This document shows positions 24,201 through 39,200 of a DNA stretch of 61,387 nucleotides, one piece after another. Positions within the stretch are counted from its first letter, which is position 1; each line of letters opens with the position of its first letter. The notes below the pieces were generated by a model, which saw only the letters and a list, made by a program, of their open reading frames with translations, had not been told where the DNA came from and ran no database searches. This stretch comes from Acanthaster planci (lineage: Eukaryota; Echinodermata; Asteroidea; Valvatida; Acanthasteridae): the NCBI RefSeq assembly GCF_001949145.1, contig NW_019091396.1:531239-592625 (forward strand), written 5' to 3'. The position numbers and the translations under genes were made by a program.

Positions 24201-27200
24201 CCTCATGCACATGGTGGAATCTCAGCAGCATTTATTACATGTGCAGCTTTTTTTCACCTTTTGCATATTTTTTTTCACCTTTTCCATATATGTTTTACAT
24301 TAATGACACATTTCTGGCTTGATATCACTCCCAAAATTACTACAAACGACGCTGCGCTAAATGAGGTGGCAGCCATGTTAGGACCACAAAATGTACAGGT
24401 ACCTTTATATACACGTACATGGGGTCTGATCATGTTACATGTAGTCCAAAGAATGTGCAAATAACGGCGCTAACCTTACATACCTAGTGGGGACTTGTGA
24501 ACAAAAGATGTCCACACAGAGCAGGAAGACGTTCTGTGGACCTACCTACACATTTCCACAGGACGTTTCCGCTTCTCAGAAAAAGAAGGTTAGAGGCATT
24601 TGGGGGTAGGGGTCATCCGTCGTAAAAGGAAGAGGAATAGTCAAGGAAACCTTGTACAAAAAGCCAGCTGAAAATCGTGTTCCCAGTTCCCAAAAAACAA
24701 GTATTTTCACCGAGTTTTCTTAACTGCACGAAAAGAACGTCCACACTAGGTATGTAAGGTAAGTGTGGGTTGACTAGCGACTGTGATGGATGTGCTCACT
24801 TCTGTTACTCAGATTTCTAGCTTATGTCAGCTGAGTTGTGAGGGCATCAAGATTTTTTTCAGGAATTTGAGTCTATAAAGTTGAACAAGTGCATACACGT
24901 AAATTTATACAACTAGCACATGGATATAAAATGAACGCTGTAATGTAATGAGTAGCACTGGACAACACGCACAGCAACTACATGTAATTATTCTTAGAGT
25001 TGTCTCGGTTGACTGGCCATGTGTGCATTGCAGTATCGAGTGACAATTTTAAGGTGCAATACACTCAGTAGAAAATCAAATGTGTGACTGCTGGAAGAAA
25101 TCCTGCACGTTTGTGTGTATTGCAGTGAAGTTTCCCAATGCCTCTCGGGTACAGGTACTGAACATGTACAAATGTGTATGTGCCCTGACAAATGCTCCAA
25201 TTAAATACAATACACCTGGGTGTTAATGTCCATGTACACGTATAAACATCATTCAAGAAAAGGTCCTCTTACATGTATATGTACATCCCAAATCTGTAGT
25301 TTACCCAATACCGAGTGAAGCAAAATGATTTTGTTGAATAATTCATGATCCATGACTATTAATACTTGAATAGTAACTAGGCCACAGATAAAAGCATCCC
25401 GGAAGGGGAAGGTGGAGCTGGCTGCCATATTTAGGAGGCAACTATTTGGCCTTTTGATATGATACCATTCCCCACATTCCATTAATTATTCCCTTCAGCA
25501 AAATTTGGCAGGTTTACTGACAAGTGTACTGGTACTATCCCACTGCAATATTCTCCATTCGATGGACAGCTTGAAAATGTGTGTTTGTTTCAAAACTAAG
25601 GAATACACTGTACAAATATCTAGGCTTTTTCAGGGCTTCATTTGTTCTTTCCTTATGTCCAGCTTCTTGTGCATGTACACTGTACAATCTAAGCACTGCC
25701 ACAAATTAAAGAGTATATATATGAAATACATGTACCTTCAAGGTTGTTACTTATGGCTATGATAGCATTTACAATTGAGCAAGTCTGTCAGATATGGTCT
25801 GAGACTTTACAAATGTCCATGTCTTAGTGGGATGAAGGTCTAGTGCAGTTACATGAATGGTATATACTGCCACACGAGCAATATTTCCCAGATTAGTACA
25901 TGTACATGCATATTTTGAATTTTTTCATGAGTGCAATATACATGTACATGTACTAATAAATAATATAATAAGACTAGTTTTATGAGGAAATAGATTCAAT
26001 TTTTTTCCCACTGCACTTATGTGAAATTTCTTTTCATGCAAACTGAATAACATGTACATGTAACCCCTGCATCACCTGAAATTCCTTCTGTATATAACTT
26101 GATATACATATGCTTATTCAATGCTGACACAAGTCAGAATGTATGTGTACATTAGGCTGCACCAGGAGGAAACTAAAGGGTTTATGGGAGCACTGGTACA
26201 AGTATGTTGGCTTTCAATCAGACTGTCAGAAGTGGACAGAAATTTTCCTTGTACTTTTTTTTTTTTTTACTAAAAACTGCAATTAAAATCGAAACAGAAA
26301 ATGAATACATGATGCAAAGAAGAGGCTTTCAATTGGTGAACTACCAATTTGGTTATGGTCAGCCTTCTTGACCGTATCTGTCAGCATACTTCTTTGTGGC
26401 TTTAACGTTTGCTTACACTCAATAATGTTGGGAGACCATACTTTGTCTTTGAGCTCATGAAAACGCTGCGATATTCTGAGACAGCCCTGAGGATGATTAC
26501 TTTTAACATGTCCATGTTTAGCATCCAAGACTTGTGAGCTATGTGTTTACAGTTTACAATTTAGAGTGTGCTTGAATGCCATCACGTACATTGAGGGCCT
26601 ACGGTCTATTTATCTGACCAATCCCCCCACAACAGCATCTGGTATGAGCACACATGCATCTGTGTTGATGCATCTTTCATTTAAGCTTTATACCAGTCTG
26701 TCAGAGAGGTGAAAACTACATATGTTCATGTACACTCTAGGTCTTCAAGATGACTTTTGGATCTAAGAGAAAATGGCGTTAATATTCACTAAGTTAAAGA
26801 GATCCCATGTAACGGGCTGGCCTTAACAGAACGCTGCTTTGTGTACTGTACAACGGACAAAAATACAGAGATATTGCATGGAGGAATGTGCCAAGTATTT
26901 GGCTATGTCATCACCTTAAAATAAAAATTGAACTAGCGGAAAAACTGGACTGTCTTGTCGAGTGAATTGCAGCCCTTAGTGCCTGTGGTAAGGCACTTCA
27001 TTTTATGCGCACCTCAGGACAATTAAAATTTCATACAGCTATAAGTATTTTCCACATGCATGTACGTGGTACGTCAGCATGTTTGGATGTTAATTTTTCT
27101 AGAGGTGCATTTACGCATAACCATATGGTTATGGATAATGACCTGGCCGAAATTGAAGCACACAAACTGGGGACTCACTACATGTAAAGTGCATGGTGCC

Positions 27201-30200
27201 TTGTTCAGCACTAGGCCTACTGTAAACACTTGTCATTTCTGCCTTGAATTTTCCTGCATCCTTCTAAATTCTCCATTGTAAAGCGACCCAATAGCAGGGC
27301 AAGGTATTTTTAAAAAACCATTCCAAAGCCCCAAGCAACAAGTACAAAATTACATTGTAAAGTTGAACATTTATCGTAGCAGCAGGGCTACCGAATCCTC
27401 CAAAGTCTTTGAAAGCATCCCTTACATACTGTCGTGCATTTCGAAGAGCCTAAAATGAGGACAGAAGGGGTGATGTTAAAGAGATCATGGAAGGGGCGTG
27501 CATTAAGGTCACAAATCGAACAGGAAAAGGCAGTTTCAAAATCTGACACACAGACATCCAACTGCGACGGGGAGGGGAAATCCAACGTTTGTGTATTTTT
27601 TCTCTGCTTTCCTCGTATCGCCTATCATATTTCAATAATCGTACACGTACATGTAATGTGAATACATATTTGTAGGACCGTTCTAAGAACTAGCACAGTA
27701 ACTCTTGTCCCTGGGAACAACACTCAACTATCCATATGGCGACATTTGACAGATCAGCCCAGTAGACAATCAGGAGTTTGGACAGGGAGGCGACTCATTT
27801 CCTGAAGCAATGATAAACATGTACATCTACATGTAGCAACGAATAAAGTTTGAAGAGGAAATTTCTAGGTCATGAGTGACTATTTTTTTCACCTGTCATC
27901 ACCCACTCCCTGTCATACATGTATATATGTATGTAAATGCTAATACACAACGATGTGTACACCCCCCCCAAAAAATATAAAATTTTTGCAGTTTTGCATT
28001 TGCAGTATCCTTTGAAAGTTTGATCCGAAATACAAAACTGCAAAACCTGTCCTGCTTATCTGTAAACTTGGAAAATTCCTGGCACCAAACAACTACAGGG
28101 TACAAAAATAATAAACCACTATTTGGCCTACAGCTGCTGCAAAACACTTGTTATGGATAAGTCTCAAGAAGTAAATAAAAATATTTTATAATTTAATGCA
28201 AAAAACACCTGCTCCACTAGTCCACTCATACATGTACATTTAGTACTGATCAAACTGCATGCCACCTTTTGGCAGCCAGTTGAATGGCAAGATAACAGTA
28301 TGGAATGTTCAAAATATGAGTATTTCACAAAAACAATTCAGAGATTGTGCGGCCTACATGTAGGTTGAACCTTTATGATTTATGATTTTTTTATTGGATA
28401 CTTTTCAATCGGTGTCCATAAAGGGTAGGGTAGTCAATTACAACCCTTCTAATGTTGCCATGCACAGCACTACGAATGCGCTCAAGTCTTTTTATAAACT
28501 ACGGTACTTCCCAGGGAGCTGTATGATATTGTCAACATTGACATTCTCCCAGTATTTGACCCCGCGATCCCTGCATATTTCTATGCCACACATTCAGTCA
28601 TGGTCTGCAGCGTGCCGTTAAGTCTACTGTTCAGCTTGTTATATACATCCACGTACGTACGCTCAATGCAGGAAATTCATCACACGCACATCAATAGCTT
28701 ATTTTCTACACATGTATGGGTACAATGCAACAGAGCAACATTTACATTTTACAGCAGACAAAATCACTACGGTTGGGTACCTACAATGTCCGTTGACACA
28801 TTTAAGTTAAATTTTATTAGTTTGGTTGTAATTGGTATTATTAAAACCTGATAAGTGAGGGAATGAGGGGTGCCGGGACACAAGCCGATAATAGCAAGTA
28901 CTTTCAACGGGTCATTAAGGTCACTTTCCACGTGAAAATACATACATATCGAAAAAAACTGAGGACGGGGAAATAGCTTTCCAACCATGATCTGGATTAA
29001 TGAACTTTTCAAAATGAAACCTGTGAATGTGAACTTTAATAAACCATGCATAACAAAACTTAGAACTTAGTTGAGAAAACGCTGCTTTCCTGGACTGAAG
29101 GAAAGTGGCAGAATTACAATCAGGGTACTTACTGTACATTTCCATTTAAACAAGCCACATACACACACGAGTCATCAATTTTGATTCAACAACAGCTCCT
29201 GGGCTTCTAACAGACTGGAATTCTCCAAGCATTTTTTTTTTCTAGTCTGTGCGAACTTTCAACAGAATGGCTGTGGGGCAGATTCTCTGTTACACAGTGT
29301 AGGCATGTCATAGTCAACAGGAGAGTACTTGATGTAAATTCAGTGTTCAAGGGGGTTGGGAAAACCCACAAACAGCACAGTAGATCAGTAACAGTCCGCA
29401 TGGAGGCGAGACAGAGTAAACTACCCATTGGGCTTGAAACCATATCGTAAGAAGTATACATGTAGTCAGCCGGGTCTGTTCAAATATTCAAATATTCAAC
29501 CTTCCATTCAACTGAATATTGAAGAAGTCGATAAAACCAAATTCAGTCATTCCGTTTCCAAACAGGGATTCTGTCACCTTATACAGAAGGATGGGAGTCC
29601 AACTGATGTTTGATCATGATTGGAAATTTTCGACAACAAATTTATATAAGCCTGGAGGGAAGAAAAACGTTACTGTTAGGCTTCAGCTGCTTTTTAAGTT
29701 TACTCAAAATGCCTTGAAATACAGGAAGGCTTCTTGAAAGCTATTTTGTAACCAAATGATTGAGTTTTTCCCTTCTGATTTCATTGATTTTCCCCAGGGT
29801 AGGCCTATTTGATTTTGTAAATGTACATGTAACTGAATATTTGATAATCAAGAGAATATTTAGTCAGGACACAATGTACACGTACATGAAGCCTTCCTTT
29901 TTCTGTTTGAGTGTTTTCCTTCTATGAACAAACAACCCGGAAATACTAATTTCATTTGTTGTTGGTTAAGTTAGCTGTCATACAGGTACATGTATATCAC
30001 TAATGAACGTGAGAACTTAAGCTGAAAATATGAACTGATATTTCTGTATAGAACTCATAATGCTTCCTTGGGATATGAAAGTCCTGTGCAGATAAAGGAA
30101 AAGTGCAGAGGTGCATCGTGGGATACAAGGTTTTAGATACGGTATGTACATGTACGACATAATCGACTAATACTCACTGAAGTAAGACACACCCCTTCAA

Positions 30201-33200
30201 ACTACACATGCATACATGTACGTATAAAAACCAGAGAAAGCTACAGCATGCTCATCCATGCACACCAAAAATCACAAATGAATTCTTTCACCAATTAAAA
30301 CCACATACAGGTACATGTACTCTACATTTATCATGAGACTGTCATACACGTACAAATGCACTACCTCTAGATATCAGTATAAGCCGAGTCAGAGACTAGA
30401 TTTCAGCTACGTAACGAGAACGTGTCTGGTTCCATATGAAACAAACAACTCCAGTACAATTCAAGCATGTTTATCAAAAGTACCTTCTATGTGTTTATGG
30501 AAACTAACACTATGAGGTTTAACTTTCAGCTTTTCAAATCAACTTCTTTCAATAAATTCCACATTCTCTCGGTTCACAGTCACAAATAAGCTTCTCTTAT
30601 GCCCAGTGCCTAAACAAGTCTTGTGAAATGAAAAACAGATATGGAGGAAAACATCTCTTGAACAATTCCAGCACGTGGTCTGTGTTTGGTGATGTTACTA
30701 CGGTTACAGAAATTGACAGATTTCCAAACCAAACGCAGATCTTCACATTTCCAACTGCAATGGCATGCATCAAAGGTACTGTAAAAATGACTACCACTGC
30801 AGGTTTCAGGGTCTCACAATGCACTCACCACACTAAAAGCACAAGTACTGAACCTACCTGCACCCCTCCACACTGAGCCAAGCGCTGTGGCAACGTAAGT
30901 TTTAAAATATAAGTAAAGAAATTGCACATTATTACTAGCACACAAAACTTCAACAAAAAAATCATCAGAGCTCGCACACGTATATAATGCATATATTTGC
31001 TCAGTTAATGAGTACACTCCATGTTTGTGTTACTTTGCATTGTTTTATACCGGTTCTGTATTGAATTTCACACTTTGAAGCAGAAATTACTTACAACCCT
31101 CACCTATGCCATCTTAAGAGAGAGAAATTGACCAGTGCATACACGGAGGGGAGACAGTGTTCCTTCCACCAAGGTACATGTACTTTAACTTACATGAACA
31201 TTTAGCTTCAAGGTAAACTTATGCATGAAGGTTTGCAGGGTGAACATGAACAAGCACATGTACATGTATGGAAGGTTGAGGTCACTGCATGAATGTTGAT
31301 CTCCTTTTGGAATTGTACAGAAAGGTTTGGGGCAATGTTTCCGAATATAATGTCCTTTTGCTGTCTTTTTGTCTGCTGCAAAAGATCGGTTTCTACAGTA
31401 CGATTTGTACAGGTCTGTCCAATGCTTTGCTTCATGAACAGTTGGGTACATGTATATAAATGTCCCATTTGATGTGCTTCCTCAAAGCCTCTATTCACAT
31501 GTATATGTAACAAGTGTGGAAATAACCCATTCCCTTGTTGAGCCTGACCACTGCATGTACCGTATGGGCAGCCTTCAGGTTTCCAAGGGAAAAAAAAACT
31601 TCTACATGTATATATTTATCTTTGAATGTTACAGAATTATTATTTTCTGCATTGGTACAAACAAACAGTCCACTGATACTGGTAACATGACAGCCAGCCA
31701 GAAACCAGCTCGTGTGTAACATCACCACTGGCCAATTTCCTCAACTCGGGTAAAGGCAAGGGTCTAGGCTATATATGAGAATTTTGGAAACTATCTAATT
31801 ATAATCAACAGAGAAATGTTACAGAACTGTGTGAAGAGCATCCCATGTATGAACTTGTCAAAGTACAAAGAGTACATGGAAATGTACGCTGGTAGGAACT
31901 GAGTATCATGGATCGGATGAAGCAGTTATGTAAAACTTGATTAGCAGAATATATCCAACATAGTGAGTGTTTGACCCATGTGCCCCGTAAAGTGTGCGCA
32001 ACAACACAGCACTTAAACTTTGGGGAAAAAAATCCATGAAGCAATGAGCCAAGAAAGGACTATGGCTCCTGGTCTAAACTGCGGTTGAAAAGAAAGACTC
32101 TTTTTTGTCTACATGTAGCTTAGACCTTTAGCCCCAGCCAGCGAAATGAAAAGAAAGAAAAGGTGGTGTCAAGTCAATATCAAATACGACCGCACAGCCC
32201 AGAAATCAAGAATAAAAAGAATGTGCCTTTTTTTTTCACTTTTCACGACGTGAGCTAATAATAGAAACATTAAACCAATAACTACAGCAAACCAGAAATT
32301 TGTACACCAGCAACATACATATGATACATGAACACGGATCTTGCTATACTCCAATGGTTCAAACATTATTAACACAGGTGCATTTGGGGGCAGATAGGAT
32401 GCTGTCTAATGGAGGGGGAACTTACAGAAATGTACATTGCTGTCTTGATCTAGTGACAATTTCAGGTCAGATTTTCTCGTACAAATTTGCGCTCTCTTGA
32501 TTGTTTCTCTGGTATACGTAACACAGACTAGCAATAAATCTACAAGTAGGTATGCAGGAATACTTCAAATGCTTGTTTTTCCAAGATTTTTTTCAAACAA
32601 AAATACCAGCGGATGTACTAAAAATCCAAAAATGTATATGAGACAAATGAAGAACTACACATACATGTACAATGAACATCTATATATGAAAAAAAAATTG
32701 TCAGAATTTTGGTCTGAAATCATAAGAGAAAACAGAAGAGCTGAAAACAGGATGTTTGATTAGGATGTGGCAGATCTGCCTCAGAAGAAAAAAGTGGAAA
32801 ATAAGAAACAAGTGTTGTTTGCCTCCCAGGGAGATCTGGGTAAAAAAAACAGTGACAATTCTATGGGTTAATAAGTGAAATATTAGCAGCGAGGAATGGC
32901 TCCCATTTGTTTGTTTATTTGTTTGTTTGTTCTGACCTGACTCCAATTCCTGTTCTGGGTTGTAGTCCTCGGGTTCCATGTCTGAAGGAGATACACAGGC
33001 AGAGAGAAGGCAGACCAAGGTTAATGTCTCATGCAAACAGTGAGTGCAAACAATCACAACAGTCTGATTCAACAGAGTGTCGGTGGGGAAAGAAAACAGA
33101 ATCACAAGAAATTGAGATGGCTCTTGGACGTGGCGAGTGTCAGGAGAGAAGCAAATACAATGTAGTTTTCAACTTTGCACTCTGGCTCCATTTTACCAAC

Positions 33201-36200
33201 TCCAACTCAGGCTGGATTGGTGCTAAAAACATACACATATTGGCTCAAGATCCCAAAGGAAGGCTGTACCAAGCAGAATCAGAATTAAAATCGAAATGCG
33301 TACAAAAAATCGGTGTCATTTGGTGACCAGAAAATGAAAACATACTGACTGAAAATAGATGTAGAACTTGGCAGCTGGTAAAGCAAACTGCCATTCTTAA
33401 TCTGCACAGACATTTCATGCACCTGAAGTACATGTAATTTGGGCAGTTTGTAATAATATACAGTATACATTTACATGTACATCAATCAGGAAATCAACTG
33501 ATCCAAAGACAAGATAAACAGGTGCATAATGGCCATGTGTAGACTTGTTCAGTGCATGTCGATAGCCTACAAAGTTGATCAAAAATTAGATACATGTACA
33601 TGTGTATGGTACATTTAACTTCATGCCGTGTCCTGAACAACTCAAAATCCCATCTCTATCATTCTTACTATTCAAAGCACATTGAAAGTCATCCTGGAAG
33701 GAGGATAAATGAATATCAAACAAGTTAACGCAAGTGCTTGTACATGTAATGTGCAAACAAGGAATGTTTATGTACAATGTTCATAGCATGGCTTCAGCAA
33801 AGCAAAGACAACCCAACTTCCTTCAACACATTGCTGGGTTATAGTACAAATAAATATAAAATGTTCTGTTTTCTTTTGAAGGCATTCTATTCAACAAGTG
33901 TGTAATGCATTCCTGCACACAAAATCACATGTACATGTGCATAACGCACACATATTGGTACACATACATCTACATGCACAATGTACTGTATAAAATCTGC
34001 ATTGTACATGTACAACATACATCATCATAGAAAAGCCTTCATGATTACATTCAAATCTTTGCATTGATAGTACGGAGTTTCCCTCCAAATTGATGTGCGG
34101 GGGGGAGAGACACATTTGTGGCTCAATTTCCCTCAACACCTGCAAAATGTGTGGTGCACATATTCAATCTGGTTCATTGTGAATGGAAAGGGAATGCACT
34201 GCATGTGTACTATTGAAGGAATGTAGCTACATATGGGAATCAATTATAAGACAAACAAAAAAAAAGTTTGAATCAACATATGTCAGTGTTCCAAGATGTC
34301 ACACAAACATATTCAACAGACAGCCAGGTTTGAGTGCACATTTCCAATCCTGCACTGTTCAAACATACACACTGCCAGTATCAACACATTTTCTTCCTGT
34401 CTTGTTTTACGTGTGCATGTAGTAGGTGTACCCGAACGAATATGGCTTGTGATCCCATTCTCTGGGACTGACGGGAAATGTGACCCCCCCTAGCCATCAA
34501 CAAGGAAGGGCATGCAGGGATGGATGTGTCAACCACGGAAGGAAACGAACAATTCATGAGTTTTGTCTTCTCTTCCGGAACAGGAAATTACAAACTCAGA
34601 CCCTAAAAGGCAATGGTTTCAACAGTGTGCGCACATTAAAATTGGCACTGAGCAGTACCATTTTAGTTTGGAAATCACTGGCAGTAGCTCCTGCATGGAT
34701 AAATCTTTTTTTTCCTCCTTTTTGCTGAAATAAAGGCTGGTAAGATGCATGTACAGCTCATAAAACTGCAATTCAACAATTATCATTCAAGTGTTCCATT
34801 AAGTAGGCGGTACATGTACACAAACGCGTACATGTACAATGTAAATGTAAATACAGGTGTTGTGCCCCACAACAATTAGTCACTTTTAAATAGAACTTTC
34901 CTCTCTGAATTAGACTTCTGATACCAATGTGGCTCTTCAAAAAACAAGGGATGATTAAAGTACACTTTTTCTTCTAAGTTGAAAAGGTTTACCGGTACAT
35001 AAAAATGTTGAAATGCATGCGCCAAAACAGACTCAAGAAGGCCTTGATTTCCTGGTGTCCTTTGAGGAAACTCAAGTGTCAGTGTGCTAAGTGGCAACAA
35101 GTCTTCACAAATCAATGCTTTTATCATGTTTATCTTTTATTCCCATCTACCATCGATACACGTAACTCCTGTAGGTAAAAAAAAAGTACATGTACATGTA
35201 CAGGTACGTGTACACCTGCTACATGTATGTACCGCATGTACATGTGCATGTAAGGTGCTATCGTAGTACAATTGAGTGCAACAGTGGGTCCACTTGTATG
35301 CACAAGTACGTACATGTACTGTACATATGTACATGAACTCGGACAGGAAAAAAACACGTATGTAACAAAATAATTAAATGCACCACTATACAGGATAAGG
35401 TTAACACAGGTTAATCTCCGCCCTTCCAAACTCCCCCTCACCACAGAAAAATATTCCCTTGTTACCTACCATCCCTTCCCAATGCCACAATTCAATCATT
35501 TAATGTAAGTAAACCACTGCATTTGAAAGCAGAGAATGAAAACGTGTTTACCGTGGCCGCTTCTACTAGGCATTAACAGCAGTTGTCAAGGAAAACAATT
35601 TCGAAAATCAGTTTAACCGAATGAATTGAGGAATTATATCTATCAAACATAACAACTATTGCCGCTCTATAGCACTGTGGCAATTTCATCTCTCACACAT
35701 GTACATGTACTGTAGGCAAGCGCATATGAACAAACCAGCCAACTGCAGGTTAAACACAGACCTGCAGTTTTTAGATTACAAAATGCATGCATGTCCCTCA
35801 ATATACAAATATGGGTGACCACAGTCTTACAACGTGACTACAATGTGATCAACTTTTGGTACATGCACGTAACCATTTCTTATAAATTATGCATGTAAGC
35901 TCTTTGGCAAGATTTCTGCCCATGTACACTGCACAGGAAGCCCCTCCCAAAGTACATCATTGTACATGAACATCATGAACGCCATACACATCTCTGTGTT
36001 CAATCATTTTGTGCCCTATACCAATGGCCCTAAGAATTTTGTCATACTGCAAATCAATTTGTCTGTGTATATTTTCTCTTCTCCGTGTTAATGGAAACAA
36101 AACACAAAAATTTTTAATATGCAATTGCTTTGTCAGATGAAGAACAGGTGATGAATTAAGAGAACTTACACTGCTGGCCTGGTGAGGGATTTTGCGGGAC

Positions 36201-39200
36201 TGCAGTCGGGGCTTTCTGGGTGTAGTTGATCTGGCTGGCATTCAGCTGGTTCCGTTTGGAGGTCTCCATGGCAGGCGTGTCCGCAACTTGGGAGAACTTG
36301 GCCAGGTTTTGCTGGTGGTCCTTATGGTACACAATCTGTTCCCAGTGGTGATCAGATTAAGAAGAATATGTCTTGTGGAATTATTGTTTGCTTTAGAGGA
36401 AAGGCTTAGAATGAGTTCATCAAGACCCATTAGGCACTTTTGCTACTTTCTCTGACCCCTAGAATTCTTCCAATTCGTAGGAAACCAGGTGCCCATTTGT
36501 GTGTATAAACCTTTCACAGGGCATCAAGTCCTTCATGTATGACAAGCATGCATTTGACATTTGCAGGTGTCTTTTTTATCTTCTTGTATCTTCTGTAACT
36601 GTGAGGTTTAATTGGATCCTGTTGCTTACATGTACATGTTTTTTAAATGCCTGTGTATTTTGCAGGATTCAGTAGTGTTTACTTTAGGTTTTTCATTGGT
36701 TTGTATTTGGGGGGAATGGATACACCGTTTGTTGTGTTTCACATTGTTGATGTTTGTTGTGGTTATTGACAATTTTTATAATTCTGTCTACACTAAAACT
36801 CTTAGATATCAATAGTTGAATGATATCTTGTATTTTACATGTTTATAACTAAAGTGTAAGAGGAAGTTAACCAATGTTTGTTTCATGAAACAAATCAAAT
36901 TTGAAAACTCCACGTATGCAAATGAATTCCGATTCCTGTTCCTCACCAACTTCACTTCGTTAATGGAGTGCAATAAGAATAAAAGGACGAACAAAGTCCG
37001 TTAACAAACAACTTACGTTGCTTTGGTTAGCTGTCTGCTTGGCGAGGCGTTTGTTTTCTGGTGTGTCTGCAACTGCCGTATGCTTTGTAGTCGGGTAATG
37101 CCTGTTAAATGGAGAACAAATACATTTACATACATGGACGATTAAAAGGCGAAAACAGAGTACAAGAAGGAATGCTGGCAACACCGTAAACTGGACAGCA
37201 CCTGCGTGTAGAACATGTACACACACGAATCCTTCATTCATTTTTCTAACTTACAGTGCACAAGTTTTAATTCCCTTAAAATGCAGACATTGTATGGGTA
37301 AATATTCAGTTCATTCAGTGTATTCACACCTCACTGTTCAGTGCTGCACTGTTGTCCATGAGGGATTTTCAGCAGGGCTGACTGCTCTGTCAAAAGTTTA
37401 TGTCGGCCTGCTAAAGTTTTGCCACCCCTCCCAAATGTACAGTGACCTGCCAGGTGTTTCCACTGGATTTTTCCCCCCTTCTATTGTCTTAACAGTTTAA
37501 GCATGAAGAAGTTTACCACACTCTGTGAAACAAACCAAGGTTGTTTGATATAAAATCAACTGATTTTAATCATTGAGTACACTCATTAAATTAAATGGTA
37601 CAGGTGTACAACTACATGTACGTGTACAAGTATGCACCGGTAGCTTTGAGCTGACTGTCTCACATCAAAGCATGTGCACATGGACAATACGTAGCACAGC
37701 AAGATGAAGGGTTTAATACTGCAATGTACTTAAGTTTATCAACAAGGTCCTACATGTATTTCCAAGGGGTGCGAGTGGTCACTTGAAATTAAGGCTGAAA
37801 ACAACGAAACAAAAAGCTAAAATGTAAAAAGTTTCCCTACTTCTGTAAAAACCAGGTGTACACAAAGCTGAAATTCAGGGTCAACATCTAAACAAAGAAA
37901 GCTGAAATCAGGTAAAAAGCTGAAGTCTCACACCCCTGTATTTCTTAGACAGTCTTTGCTTACGGTTGGCAGTACGGTTCTTTGTTGTAGCCCTTGTATG
38001 TCTTCATTGTCAGCTTCAGGTTGCAGACATTACACGTGAAGCACCCTTTGTGCCAAACCTATGTTATCATGAGAGAAAGACAACAAGAAATTACCTCATG
38101 TACATGGACCATGTGTACTTGTATATTTAATTGTAAAATGGCAAAGCTATCTAATTCATTCCATCCCTGGATCCCAAGAACCTGTGATGGAGACACTTAC
38201 ACCGTAATAAATCCCTAATCATCCCTAACCACACAGAATTCAACACCAGTAAAGTGTGTGAGTTTGTGGCATTGGGTACTGGTAGCTTACTATCTGGTGT
38301 TTCATTTTGTGTGAATGGGTACTGTGGGCCTGCACATACCCTGTTGAATTTGGAGNNNNNNNNNNNNNNNNNNNNNNNNNNNNNNNNNNNNNNNNNNNNN
38401 NNNNNNNNNNNNNNNNNNNNNNNNNNNNNNNNNNNNNNNNNNNNNNNNNNNNNNNNNNNNNNNNNNNNNNNNNNNNNNNNNNNNNNNNNNNNNNNNNNNN
38501 NNNNNNNNNNNNNNNNNNNNNNNNNNNNNNNNNNNNNNNNNNNNNNNNNNNNNNNNNNNNNNNNNNNNNNNNNNNNNNNNNNNNNNNNNNNNNNNNNNNN
38601 NNNNNNNNNNNNNNNNNNNNNNNNNNNNNNNNNNNNNNNNNNNNNNNNNNNNNNNNNNNNNNNNNNNNNNNNNNNNNNNNNNNNNNNNNNNNNNNNNNNN
38701 NNNNNNNNNNNNNNNNNNNNNNNNNNNNNNNNNNNNNNNNNNNNNNNNNNNNNNNNNNNNNNNNNNNNNNNNNNNNNNNNNNNNNNNNNNNNNNNNNNNN
38801 NNNNNNNNNNNNNNNNNNNNNNNNNNNNNNNNNNNNNNNNNNNNNNNNNNNNNNNNNNNNNNNNNNNNNNNNNNNNNNNNNNNNNNNNNNNNNNNNNNNN
38901 NNNNNNNNNNNNNNNNNNNNNNNNNNNNNNNNNNNNNNNNNNNNNNNNNNNNNNNNNNNNNNNNNNNNNNNNNNNNTGAATGGGTACTGTGGGTCTGCAC
39001 ATACCCTGTTGAATTTGGATTGAATGGTTACTGTAGCCCTGTGACTTTTTCTCAAGCTTCACGCACTGGGGTTTACCCGTAGACTCAGTAGTGTCCACTC
39101 TTTATGATTGTGCATTTCTAATGCAATGCAACGAAGGACGCAATGGAGGGGTTACTCTATCTGCTTGCCATGTTTTGTGCAAGAAATGTCAAAGAACGTT

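Larger units (their letters stand above)
21877..32936. other. LASP intron 5 (about 11 kb)
   Basis: Holds the first assembly gap, a 27-bp tandem repeat, the MITE at 24474-24759 and many ACATGTAC words. A 58-base segment (27449-27392, minus) has an acceptor CTCATTTTAG and an open frame [16 protein letters not shown], but its phase does not fit LASP. Otherwise no gene seen. Confidence 0.5.

Noticed and set aside
35130-35444. Cysteine- and histidine-rich minus-strand frames that look like a metal-binding peptide
   Set aside because: The pattern comes from translating chained ACATGTAC words (TCTCTC, HVHVH), not from a gene.
38151-39098. Several 230-315-codon frames on both strands across the second N run
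   Set aside because: Artefact of the N run; only tandem repeat is visible at the edges.
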